NCBI GenBank assembly: GCA_000434335.1
Contig: FR878232.1
Span: 1 to 64,000 of the forward strand
Source of the DNA: Clostridium sp. CAG:492
Lineage (GTDB): Bacteria > Bacillota > Clostridia > TANB77 > CAG-508
DNA length: 64,000 bases
Reading direction: 5' to 3'
In this document: positions 52,377-62,579 of the stretch, piece by piece
How positions within the stretch are numbered: position 1 is the stretch's first letter
How the letters are laid out: each line of letters starts with the position of its first letter
Made by a program: the position numbers and the translations under genes
Notes under the pieces: model-generated
Database searches by the model: none
Seen by the model: the letters and a program-made list of their open reading frames with translations, nothing else
Told to the model about the DNA's origin: nothing

Positions 52377-55300
52377 ATGAACGTTAAGAAAAGATGGTTT
52401 ATTATTCCAATAGTTATTGTGTTTGCCATAACAATATTTTTATTGGCACATAATAATAATAAATTTAGCAGTTTTATGAGCTCTTTAGTTAAACAAGATG
52501 AAAATAAAAGTTGGACTAGAGATGAGGATAAAACTTATGTTAAAAATGATACAATTAATAAATATGGAGAAAGCGTACAAAAAATTAATTTGTATACCAT
52601 AAATGGTGGAATTGATTCTAGCGTTTTTGGATGGTGTATGAATAAAGGTGCAGCTTTATATGGATATGGAAATACTGGAGGATGGGGCTATGTTGATACG
52701 ATAGATAAAAACTGGTCATCAGATAAAGGTAGTGTTAACTGGTTAATGGATAACATTATAAGATATGGTAAAAGTGTTGAGAATACCGAAAAGGATTTTT
52801 ATAAAAATAAATTGAATAGTTATGGAATTTCAGTAAATGGATTAGATGATGATCAAATATTTACGTTAGAGCAATATGCTTTATGGAAGTATACCAATAA
52901 TCATTCTGTAAATAATGATAGATTAGATGGAAAGCTTGTAAGTAAAGCTAATGCTAATAGTAAATATTCATTAAATAAAACTAAGTTTGATATTGATAAT
53001 TCTTCTGTAAAAATTAATTATAGTAATAATGTTGCAGTAGTTGGTCCATTTAATGTAAAAAATAATGGATTTATGCATATTACAGCTAAAGCTAATAATG
53101 TTAATTTAGAAATGTTTAGTGATGCAAATTGTCAAAATAAAATATCTGAATATACTAATTATGCTGGAAATATTTATGTAAAATTAAACAATCCAAATAA
53201 TAATACAAATATTGTTTTAAGTGGATATGAATATATAACAAAAGCTAGATATTATACTACAATTGATAATACTCCAAATAATGAATCAAATCAACCATTT
53301 TTAATGATTGATAGAACTAAATCAGATGGAAGTAAATCTTTTAATTATGTAGTTTCTGGTAGTTACCACATTAATGTTAAGAAAAAATCTACAACTAATG
53401 CTAACCAAAAAGTTGGTGCTAAATTTAAATTAACTCAAAAACTTTATGGTGCTAATACAGCTAAAGAATCAACTGTAGAAATAAAAAATACAGAAGAGCA
53501 AAAAACTGTAACTTTTAATGGTAAAGATGTTATTGATATTGATAAAGATGGCATAGGAGTTGGAAAACCAGATACATATACTATTTCGGAAGTTGAAGTG
53601 GAAGATGGATATCAAAAATTAGATTTATCTGGTGTAACTTTATATGTTTACAAAAAAATTGATGGTACTAAGTTACAAGTTGATTATGTAAGAGCAGTTA
53701 TTAATGGTAAAAACGTAGATATTTATGCTGGAAATAGTGCAGAGCTTACTGTTAAAAATACAAATGATTTAAAAATTGAAGTTAGCTCTACAGCATTTGC
53801 AATTGAAGTAAAAAATGCTCCTATTTTGGGAAGCTATAATATGAAAATTGCTAAAAGAGATGCTAATACAAATTGGAGTGAATCTACAAATAATTCAACT
53901 TTAAATTTGGCAGATGCGAAGTTTAAGGTCAGACAATACATAAATATTGATGAACAAACATATAATAATGCATTTAGGCAAGGTCAATCTTCAGATGTAG
54001 AATCATTTTTAAGTACAATGTCTGCTGTGGGAAATAAAAAAGAAGATAAATATCCTATAAGTCAAGAAAATAATTGGGTGTCTATATATAATAGTGATAT
54101 AGAAATTAATAAAAATAGTGCTAATAAAATAGATATTTATGCTATAAATGAGGAGTCTGCTCCTTCTGGTTATAATAAAAATGCTAATGTTATGTATTTA
54201 AAAGTTACCAAAAAGGTAAATAGTAATGGTGATAAATATTGTATTGATAGTGTTAAATTTATTAATTCGGCAAATGGTCAAGTAATTGATGAAAGAACTC
54301 CTAATGTTGTTACAAAAAATGAAAATGGAGGATTTACATATTACGTAAATAAAAGTGGCAATTATAAAGTAGCATTTGATTCTTCTTCAATTTTTGTTAC
54401 TTATGCGAATAATCAAATTGAAGGAAATTATAATTTACAAATATTAAAAAGATCTAGTGCTAATGATTGGGAAAAGGATATAAATGATAAATCTAATACT
54501 TTAGCAGCAGATTTTAGTGTAAGACAATATTTAAACCAAGATAATACAGATTTTAATAATAAATTAAAACAATCTAATAATAATATTGAAACAGCTTTAA
54601 ATGGTTTAACAAAGAGCGAAAAAAATGTTAAAACTCAAAAAGATGCTTGGACTACAATTTATGATAATGTAAAAATAACTAAAAATGATGTAAATTTAAT
54701 TGATATATATGCTTTAACAGAAACTAATGCTCCTGATGGTTATAATAAAAATAATAATACTATGTATTTAAAAGTTTATAAAACTGTTAAAAGTGAAAGC
54801 AATGGTACAAATAAGTATTATATAGATAAAGTAAAATTTATGTCTGCAAATGGAAATGAACTTGACGAAAATGTAACTGATATACAAAAAACAAATAATG
54901 GAAATTATGTTTATTATAAAAATAAATCTTTAAAATATATGTTTGCTTATAATTCAACTTCAATTATGGTATTTTTTACAAACCAACCAATTGATGGTAG
55001 TTATAAAATGAACATTGTAAAAAGAGATATAAATGATAATTCAAATTCAACAACAAATTTAGGCAGTGCAGAGTTTGCGGTTAACCAATATTTAAATGGT
55101 GTTGAAGATAATGATAAATCTGATGATAAAGCCGATGCAATTGGTTATACAAGTAATAGTAAAAATTCTGTTAAATTAGAAAAAGGTGTTACTCAAGATA
55201 TTTACTATTCAAATTCTAATGTTGTAAAAATAACAGATATTACTAAAGTTGATGCATATACTTTTGAAGAAAAATCGGCTCCTGCTGGTTATGAAAAATC

Positions 55301-58300
55301 AAACTTAAAAGTTTTATTACAGGTTTATAAAACTAAAAAAACTAATTCTTCTGGAAATTTTGAGTATGTAATTGATAAAATTAAAGTGATTACTAGAATG
55401 GGTGATAATAAAACTGTTATTGCTAATGAAACACTTACTTTACAAAATGGTAATGGAAGTATTTATATAGATAAAGATGGCAAAAAAATAGACCAAAGCA
55501 ATAATGCTACTGTAAATATTTCGGTTGCAAATGAAAATGTTATTAGCGTAGTTTGGAAAGATTATCCTACAGGATCTTATAAATTAAAAGCTCAAAAAAT
55601 TGATGTAAATGGTAATGCTTTAACTGGTGCAAAATTTAGTTTAAATGAATTAAATAAAACAAATAATTTGTTTGAAAATGATGGAGCTGTAAAAACTTCT
55701 AATACGGATAAGGGTTATACTAGTACATATGAAAAATCAATATCAAATGATACTGTAAGTGTTACAGATTCATATGTTATTAAAGAAACTCAAGCACCAC
55801 AAAATTATATGAAACTTAAAAATGCAATTAGATTAGATGTTACAAAAACAGCTAAAGTAACTAAGGGTGTTACAACATATGAATTAAATACAATTACAGC
55901 TACAAGTTATGACGGAGCTGATAAAAAAGTTGTATTGGATTTTACTAAAGATAAGGATACTGAAAAATTAATAACTGGTGTATTACTTGAAGATGGTGTT
56001 AGCACTGCTAATGTAAGAGTAAGTGTAAGTTCTGATGGTATTATAAGTGTTAAATTTGAAAATGTTTCTTTAAAGGGTGGATATTCTTTAAATATTCATA
56101 AAGAAGTTGATGGTACTCCTACAGCTGGAATAAACTTTATACTTTCTGGTGCTTTTTCTTCAACAGCTAGCACAAATAATAGTGGAGATACAAGAAGCTA
56201 TTATAAAGAAATAAATAAAGGTAATGTTTCTACAAAAGATGAAGTTACAATACAAGAAAATACTAATAATCCAGATATTGTTGGATTAAAAAATAAAATT
56301 AAATTGGAAATTACAAAAGGTAATAATAGCTCTTCAACTAAATACAGAGTTGCACATATTAATGTTTGGGAAGATGGTAAAACTCAAAAATATGGAAGTG
56401 ATATAAGCGAGTCTGGTACAACTAATATTAATATTCCTGGTGTTGAGTTAACAAATAATACAACTGTTACTTTAAAACTAGAAATTGTAAGTAATTCAGT
56501 TAATCAAACTATTAAGCTATATGTTGACAATACAATGGTTACACCTAAAACATATAAATTAAAAATTAAAAAGGTTGACTCTGATAGTAAAGATGCTATT
56601 GATGGTAGAAAATTTAATGTTTATAAGGTAAATTCTGATGAAACTAGAACATTAATTACAAGTAATATTACTACTGCTAATGGAGGTATTGCAACTATTG
56701 GTGAAAACTTTAAGTTAGAGAATAATACAACTGATAGATATGTAATTCAAGAAGTTTATAGTAATAATGAAAATGTTTATGTTAAAATTGAAAATTATGA
56801 ATGGTTTGTTAATATAAAGAAAACTGGAAGTAATCTTTCTACATATGCACTTTCTGATCCTTCAATTTCAGTTTCTAAGATATCTGGTAAAACTGATGAT
56901 GCAATACAAGCTGATATTGCTAAAGGTGCTACTATTGAAAAATCTACAACTGATGATGGATTAATTACAATTACAATTCCAAACCAAAAATTAACTAATT
57001 TTAGCTTAAATGTTAAAAAGGTAACTAGTGGTGGAAATGCTTTAAATGGTAGTAAATTTACAATTGTTAGAGAGCAAAATAGTTTACATTCAGAGGCTAG
57101 TTTAAGTAATGTTGAACCAAATAGTAGTACTTTAACAACAAGTGAAGTTAAATCTGGTGAAATATTTACATTTAGAATTTATGAAAATTCTACTGCAACT
57201 GGATATAAAAATTTATTCCAAAAAGCTAGTGATGGTACTCAAGGATATTTAAAAATTAAAATTAGAGTGTTATCAGATGGTAGTGGAAATATTGTTCAAG
57301 ATGGTAGTTTAGTTTGGTCTAATGCAATTACAGATAAAGACAAAATTATAAACGATTACTTAAAAAATGTTAGTAAAACAAGTATTGTTAATTGTAAAAA
57401 TGAAAATGGAAATCATTCTGTTGAAATTACTTTACCAAACACTTTAGATACAACTTCTACAGATCTTGTACTTAATAAACATTCATATGGAAATAAAAAC
57501 AATAAATTGGCTGCTGTTCAATTTAATGCAAAAAGGGCAAGTGTATCGGGAAATATATCAAGTTTAAATAATATTGTTAATGCTTTAAACAATGGAACTA
57601 ATTTATCTGGATTTGTTACATCTTCAAGTAATGATTCAGAAATTGAGTCTTTGAGCAAAGCTAATGTTAATACTACATATTTGTATGAAATTACTGAATC
57701 TGCTGGTTTACAATATCATAATACTAAAATAGAAAAAGCTATTATAAAAATATTTGTAAAAGATGATAAAACTACTGAGGCATCAATTGTTGCAATTAAA
57801 CCAAAAGGTGGTAGTTCATATGTTGAATATTCAAGTAATGTAAATTATGCTGATAGAATTTCGCTAGATAGTTTGGGAAATAACAAATATAAAATTAACT
57901 GGGCTAATGATAAAACTTATACTTTACAATTATTGAAAAAACAAATTACAACAAATGATATTCCGGAAGATTTTAGCTCATTAGAAGGTATTTCGGCTAA
58001 TTTTACAATAAAAGAAATTTCACCTGCACAACAAACTATTATTGAAAATAAAAGCACTGATTTATATACTATTGTAAATAATGATGCTAAATTGACAGAA
58101 TATCAATATACAATTCAAGAAATTAGTGCAACATCAGGTTTTCAGAATTTATTTAAAGATAAAACCATAAAATTATATGTTAATTTGAATGATGATGGAA
58201 CAATTGCTGAGGGTGCAACTTATTTTGAAATTTTAGGCTGCTCAAGCAAAGCACAAGAAAATTGGCTTAAAAATTATGTTAGATTAAGTGTAGTAAATAA

Positions 58301-61300
58301 TGAAATAAAAATATATATTGCAAATCCAAAAGAAAAATTAGGAATTGAATTATTAAAAGTAAATAATAGTTCAAGTGAGGGAATTGAAGGTGTTACATTT
58401 GGTGTTACCGGAACAGGTGATAATGGACAATTAACAGATATGGGTAATTTTACTACTAATAGTTCAGGTGCTTTTTCAATTGAAAGTATTCCTATATTAA
58501 AAACTGTACAATATTATATGTTTGAAGAAACTTCTGTACCAAATGGTGTTACTAAACTACAAAATACAAGAATAACTCTTACTGTTGATACAACAGGAAT
58601 ATCTTCACCTTCAGAAATTACAAGTGATAAATTAAGCATTAAAGCAGAAGCAACTGGTGCTGGTGGTACAAATTCATTAGAGGGATTGAGTGTTGATATG
58701 GTTGCTGGAAGAATAGTAATAACTGTTCCAAACCAATCAAAAACAGCATTTTTTAGAGTAGTAAAACAAGACAATACTGGTAAAACGATTAAGGGTGTTA
58801 AAACTGATGAAGATGGAAATATAGTAAATGGTGTAAAAATAAAAGTTTCTAAACAAGAGGGATCAAAAGCTAATAAAACACTATTTTCAGACTATATTCC
58901 AGAAGGTTCTTATAGTGAAGGTCATACACAATTACTTGCAAATTCAGAATATACATACACTATTCGTGAATTAGGTACTAAATTGGGATATGTTAATATT
59001 TTACAAGGTTATAATATTAAATTACATTTAAAAACTGATGCTAATGCTACTATTAAAGAAATTAATTCTACTAACCTTGATCAGTCAAATGGAAATTCAT
59101 ATTATGAAATTGAAGCTGCTGGAACTACAAAATATTCATTAGACGAAATTTTGAATAATAATATGATTGAGTTTGAATTATCAAATATGTCTAATGGTAT
59201 AGTTGTTGCAAATACTCAGTTTATTACTGTAAAACTAAAGAACCCAATTGGTTATGTTGTTAGATTAAATAAAAAAGATTTAAATGGCAATGATGTTAAA
59301 GCATCTATTACAGCTGTAAATAAAACAGATTCTAGAGCTAAATCTATAAGTATGTATTATGAAGCTACAAAAAGTTCCGGTGGGGCTGTATATATGAAAG
59401 ATGGTGAAGAACATACTTGGGAAATTAAAGAAACAGCTGCAAGTTCGCCATATACTAATATTTTAAAAGATAAAGTTGTTAATGTAATAACAAAATGGGA
59501 TAATCAGTCTTTAGTAGTTAAAAATTGGAATATTGATGGAAATGCAAATTCAGAGTATAAAAAATATGTAGATGTTTCTACACAAAAGGTAGATGGCATT
59601 TGGACTTTAATTGTAACTATTAAGGATCCAATAAAAGTTAAAGTTAAATTAAATAAAGTTGGCCAAGATGGAAAGCCTTTAACTGGTGCAAACTTAACAT
59701 TAAAGAGCTCCCAAACTGGTAAAACAGTAAGCATTAGTGGAGGTGCTTCAGAATCTGATTATATGGAAGAAGAAATTTCGCTTTCTGAAAATAATAATCC
59801 TAATACATTTGGTTTTGAAGTTACAGAAAGTAGTACAGCTTTAGGTCACGTTAATGTGTTAAAAGATAAAACTTTTTATTTACGTTTTGTTTTAGATGAA
59901 AAAATGCAGTTATTTTTAGGGGCAAAATTTGTAATAAATAATGGTAAACAGGAAGGTTTAAGTGAAGATTATTATAGCTGTGAAGTTAGTAAAGATGATT
60001 CAGATGAATATGTTATAAATATTACTATTAAAAACCCTGTTCAGTATAAATTACGAGTTGTTAAAAAAGATTCTGCTGGAAACCTTCTTTATGGTAGCCA
60101 AATTAAAATAAACAGCCCTATTTCTGGAATTCATTATACTGATGGTAAATCACATTTTGAATGTATTGAAGAGGGTGCAGAAGAAGGAAAAGATTTAATT
60201 TATTATATTTCTGAAATATATACAGCTGGTGCTAATAATGGCGAAACACCATATGTAAATAAATTAGGAAATAGCCCTATTTGGATGATTGTAAATGTTT
60301 CAAATACTGGTGAAGTTAGTGTTAAAATGGCTTGTGTATTTAAGTTTAATGCTAAAACAAATAAAATGGAACAATTACCAATTGCGGATTTTGGAGTTTC
60401 AATTCCTGAAGTTAAGACAGATGCAAATGGAATTCAAAATATTGAGGTTGATATTGAAAATCCTACAAGCTTTAATTTTGAATTAATTAAAAAACAAGCT
60501 GATAGTTCTGATGGAACAGAAGGTAGTGTTTTATCTGGAGCTGAATTTAAAATTACAAGTTCAGCATCTGGTGTTCATCAACAAAAAACTAGTGGAAAAG
60601 ATGGAAATATTATTCTTTCTGAATCTGGCTTAAAAGCTGGGGATTATAAATTTAAAATTGAAGAGCTTAATACTGCTAATAAAAATTATGTTAATATTTT
60701 AGATGATAATTATATTGAAGTTAATGTTAATGTAAGTGCTGGTGGTGATGTTACATTTAAAAATGCCAGTGAAAAATTTACTGTATATCAAGCAAATGGA
60801 ACAAAAATTACAGATGCCGAAAAGCTAAGTTTTTATAATAAATATATTAGTGTAAGTATTGATAAAACATCTAAGGTGAATAAGGTTAAAGTTAAAGTTA
60901 AAAATCCTGTAAAAGTTGGATTAAAATTAGTAAAAGAAACGACTGATGGAATAACTTTAAATGGTGCTAAGTTTAGTATTAATAATAGCATTAATAATAC
61001 TACAATTACAAAGGTTACCTCTAATGGTGGAATTATTGAATCTAATGAAAAAATTGTTACACCTGGTGTTTATAAATATGAAATTACTGAAATAAATTCT
61101 GCTGATAAAAAATATTCAAACATTTTGGATGGTTATAAAATTGTACTTTTCGTAAAAATTCATAATGATGGACATATTGAATTAGTAGAAGATGATGCAG
61201 GAACAGCATTTAGTAGTTCTTCTGCAAACAGATTTTATGTATATAATTCTGATAATGCTGATGTAACAGTATTAAAGGACGGACAAAATGTAATTAAATA

Positions 61301-62579
61301 TGTGTCTGTACAAGTTAATGAACAAGATCAACAAATTGTTGTTACAGTTCAAAATCCTGTTAAGTTTAATATTGATTTAACAAAAGTTGATACTGCAAAT
61401 GGTGATGCTTCTGGAGCTTTATTTACAATATACAGAAACGATGAATGTATTTTCCATTCAGGTGTTGTAAATAAAGATGCTGTAGAGGTTGTTGAAGATA
61501 ATATGGTAGCAGGAGAGTATGTATATTATATTTCTGAGGCACAATCTATGAGTCCATATACATATGTAAATGTATTTAAAAATAATTTTATAAAAGTATA
61601 TGTAAAAGTTAATGGAGATGGAACAGTACAAATTATTGATGGTGAATCAAAGGTTAACTCTGGATATTTTGAAATATATGAGGGTTCTTATACAGATATT
61701 GCAAATGCTAAGTTGATTAGTCGTGATAATGAATTATATACTTATGTTCAAAGTTTGAATGTAGTAAAAGATTCAAATGGAATTAGTACTATTAAAATGA
61801 CTATTGAAAATCCTACTCAATATGAGTTAAGAGTTATAAAAAATAATGCTGGAAATTCTCAAGTTAAAGGTAGTAAATTTACTGCATATAGAGAACAACA
61901 ATCTAATGGAAAGATTACTAAGGTGTTAGATAATGAAGAGCCTATAAGTGTTACAGAATCACCTTTAAGATCTGGAAATTACATTTACTATATAACAGAA
62001 AATAGTCAGCCAGGAAGCCAATATATAAACGTATTAGAAGGTAAATATGTAAAAGTTTATATTAGAGTTAATGGATTAGGTAAAGTATATATTACAAATA
62101 GTAAATTCCAAGATACAGATGGATATTATGAGTTATATGAAGGTGATATAAACCAAAGAAATGGTAAGAAAATTGAAAATAGCCAATATGTTAAAGTAAG
62201 TGTTCCAAACCCAATGTCACATGTTATTAATTGGCTACAGGTTGATGTAACAAACCCTGTTAAGTATTTAGTTGATATTACCAAAACAGATTCTTCTAAC
62301 AATAAACTTGATGGTGCAAACTTTACTGTAAAGAGAAAATTAGTTTCTGAAGCAGATAGCACACAAGTATTTAAGGGAAATGTTACAGATAATACTGAAA
62401 TTGAAGAAAATAATATGTTAGCTGGAAATTATATTTACTATTTTGCTGAAAATTCTACACCAGGTGCTCAATATTCTAATGTATTAAAAGATAATTACTT
62501 AAAAGTTTATGTTAAAGTAGCTGGTGATGGTACTGTTACTATAACAGATAGTACTTTTAAAAAAAGACGGTTATTTTGA
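52377..62579 (+). CDS. Giant thioester/SpaA-repeat adhesin, upstream part (frameshift at 62559-62565)
   Basis: At least 3400 residues in this frame. A membrane-type signal (RWFIIPIVIVFAITIFLLAH) is followed by a thioester domain with C87 (FGWCMNKG) and Q166 (TLEQYALWKY). About 20 tandem SpaA/Cna-B-like modules then follow, each roughly 100-190 residues. Modules begin with patterns such as YKLKAQKIDVNGNALTGAKF, and most contain a Glu in an EESAPSGYN, EETSVP or EITE context. In isopeptide-forming Cna-B modules such a Glu pairs with Lys and Asn. Modules diverge strongly at the N-terminal side and are more alike toward the C-terminal side (YVNILxxxYIKVYVKVNGDG). GGGAG precedes the ATG. The frame ends after an A7 run. 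Confidence 0.9.
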   Translation: MNVKKRWFIIPIVIVFAITIFLLAHNNNKFSSFMSSLVKQDENKSWTRDEDKTYVKNDTINKYGESVQKINLYTINGGIDSSVFGWCMNKGAALYGYGNTGGWGYVDTIDKNWSSDKGSVNWLMDNIIRYGKSVENTEKDFYKNKLNSYGISVNGLDDDQIFTLEQYALWKYTNNHSVNNDRLDGKLVSKANANSKYSLNKTKFDIDNSSVKINYSNNVAVVGPFNVKNNGFMHITAKANNVNLEMFSDANCQNKISEYTNYAGNIYVKLNNPNNNTNIVLSGYEYITKARYYTTIDNTPNNESNQPFLMIDRTKSDGSKSFNYVVSGSYHINVKKKSTTNANQKVGAKFKLTQKLYGANTAKESTVEIKNTEEQKTVTFNGKDVIDIDKDGIGVGKPDTYTISEVEVEDGYQKLDLSGVTLYVYKKIDGTKLQVDYVRAVINGKNVDIYAGNSAELTVKNTNDLKIEVSSTAFAIEVKNAPILGSYNMKIAKRDANTNWSESTNNSTLNLADAKFKVRQYINIDEQTYNNAFRQGQSSDVESFLSTMSAVGNKKEDKYPISQENNWVSIYNSDIEINKNSANKIDIYAINEESAPSGYNKNANVMYLKVTKKVNSNGDKYCIDSVKFINSANGQVIDERTPNVVTKNENGGFTYYVNKSGNYKVAFDSSSIFVTYANNQIEGNYNLQILKRSSANDWEKDINDKSNTLAADFSVRQYLNQDNTDFNNKLKQSNNNIETALNGLTKSEKNVKTQKDAWTTIYDNVKITKNDVNLIDIYALTETNAPDGYNKNNNTMYLKVYKTVKSESNGTNKYYIDKVKFMSANGNELDENVTDIQKTNNGNYVYYKNKSLKYMFAYNSTSIMVFFTNQPIDGSYKMNIVKRDINDNSNSTTNLGSAEFAVNQYLNGVEDNDKSDDKADAIGYTSNSKNSVKLEKGVTQDIYYSNSNVVKITDITKVDAYTFEEKSAPAGYEKSNLKVLLQVYKTKKTNSSGNFEYVIDKIKVITRMGDNKTVIANETLTLQNGNGSIYIDKDGKKIDQSNNATVNISVANENVISVVWKDYPTGSYKLKAQKIDVNGNALTGAKFSLNELNKTNNLFENDGAVKTSNTDKGYTSTYEKSISNDTVSVTDSYVIKETQAPQNYMKLKNAIRLDVTKTAKVTKGVTTYELNTITATSYDGADKKVVLDFTKDKDTEKLITGVLLEDGVSTANVRVSVSSDGIISVKFENVSLKGGYSLNIHKEVDGTPTAGINFILSGAFSSTASTNNSGDTRSYYKEINKGNVSTKDEVTIQENTNNPDIVGLKNKIKLEITKGNNSSSTKYRVAHINVWEDGKTQKYGSDISESGTTNINIPGVELTNNTTVTLKLEIVSNSVNQTIKLYVDNTMVTPKTYKLKIKKVDSDSKDAIDGRKFNVYKVNSDETRTLITSNITTANGGIATIGENFKLENNTTDRYVIQEVYSNNENVYVKIENYEWFVNIKKTGSNLSTYALSDPSISVSKISGKTDDAIQADIAKGATIEKSTTDDGLITITIPNQKLTNFSLNVKKVTSGGNALNGSKFTIVREQNSLHSEASLSNVEPNSSTLTTSEVKSGEIFTFRIYENSTATGYKNLFQKASDGTQGYLKIKIRVLSDGSGNIVQDGSLVWSNAITDKDKIINDYLKNVSKTSIVNCKNENGNHSVEITLPNTLDTTSTDLVLNKHSYGNKNNKLAAVQFNAKRASVSGNISSLNNIVNALNNGTNLSGFVTSSSNDSEIESLSKANVNTTYLYEITESAGLQYHNTKIEKAIIKIFVKDDKTTEASIVAIKPKGGSSYVEYSSNVNYADRISLDSLGNNKYKINWANDKTYTLQLLKKQITTNDIPEDFSSLEGISANFTIKEISPAQQTIIENKSTDLYTIVNNDAKLTEYQYTIQEISATSGFQNLFKDKTIKLYVNLNDDGTIAEGATYFEILGCSSKAQENWLKNYVRLSVVNNEIKIYIANPKEKLGIELLKVNNSSSEGIEGVTFGVTGTGDNGQLTDMGNFTTNSSGAFSIESIPILKTVQYYMFEETSVPNGVTKLQNTRITLTVDTTGISSPSEITSDKLSIKAEATGAGGTNSLEGLSVDMVAGRIVITVPNQSKTAFFRVVKQDNTGKTIKGVKTDEDGNIVNGVKIKVSKQEGSKANKTLFSDYIPEGSYSEGHTQLLANSEYTYTIRELGTKLGYVNILQGYNIKLHLKTDANATIKEINSTNLDQSNGNSYYEIEAAGTTKYSLDEILNNNMIEFELSNMSNGIVVANTQFITVKLKNPIGYVVRLNKKDLNGNDVKASITAVNKTDSRAKSISMYYEATKSSGGAVYMKDGEEHTWEIKETAASSPYTNILKDKVVNVITKWDNQSLVVKNWNIDGNANSEYKKYVDVSTQKVDGIWTLIVTIKDPIKVKVKLNKVGQDGKPLTGANLTLKSSQTGKTVSISGGASESDYMEEEISLSENNNPNTFGFEVTESSTALGHVNVLKDKTFYLRFVLDEKMQLFLGAKFVINNGKQEGLSEDYYSCEVSKDDSDEYVINITIKNPVQYKLRVVKKDSAGNLLYGSQIKINSPISGIHYTDGKSHFECIEEGAEEGKDLIYYISEIYTAGANNGETPYVNKLGNSPIWMIVNVSNTGEVSVKMACVFKFNAKTNKMEQLPIADFGVSIPEVKTDANGIQNIEVDIENPTSFNFELIKKQADSSDGTEGSVLSGAEFKITSSASGVHQQKTSGKDGNIILSESGLKAGDYKFKIEELNTANKNYVNILDDNYIEVNVNVSAGGDVTFKNASEKFTVYQANGTKITDAEKLSFYNKYISVSIDKTSKVNKVKVKVKNPVKVGLKLVKETTDGITLNGAKFSINNSINNTTITKVTSNGGIIESNEKIVTPGVYKYEITEINSADKKYSNILDGYKIVLFVKIHNDGHIELVEDDAGTAFSSSSANRFYVYNSDNADVTVLKDGQNVIKYVSVQVNEQDQQIVVTVQNPVKFNIDLTKVDTANGDASGALFTIYRNDECIFHSGVVNKDAVEVVEDNMVAGEYVYYISEAQSMSPYTYVNVFKNNFIKVYVKVNGDGTVQIIDGESKVNSGYFEIYEGSYTDIANAKLISRDNELYTYVQSLNVVKDSNGISTIKMTIENPTQYELRVIKNNAGNSQVKGSKFTAYREQQSNGKITKVLDNEEPISVTESPLRSGNYIYYITENSQPGSQYINVLEGKYVKVYIRVNGLGKVYITNSKFQDTDGYYELYEGDINQRNGKKIENSQYVKVSVPNPMSHVINWLQVDVTNPVKYLVDITKTDSSNNKLDGANFTVKRKLVSEADSTQVFKGNVTDNTEIEENNMLAGNYIYYFAENSTPGAQYSNVLKDNYLKVYVKVAGDGTVTITDSTFKKRRLF
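62555..62566 (+). other. TTTTAAAAAAAG slippery run at the frame change
   Basis: Four T then seven A (62559-62565), exactly where the reading frame of the giant adhesin changes by one base. Confidence 0.75.
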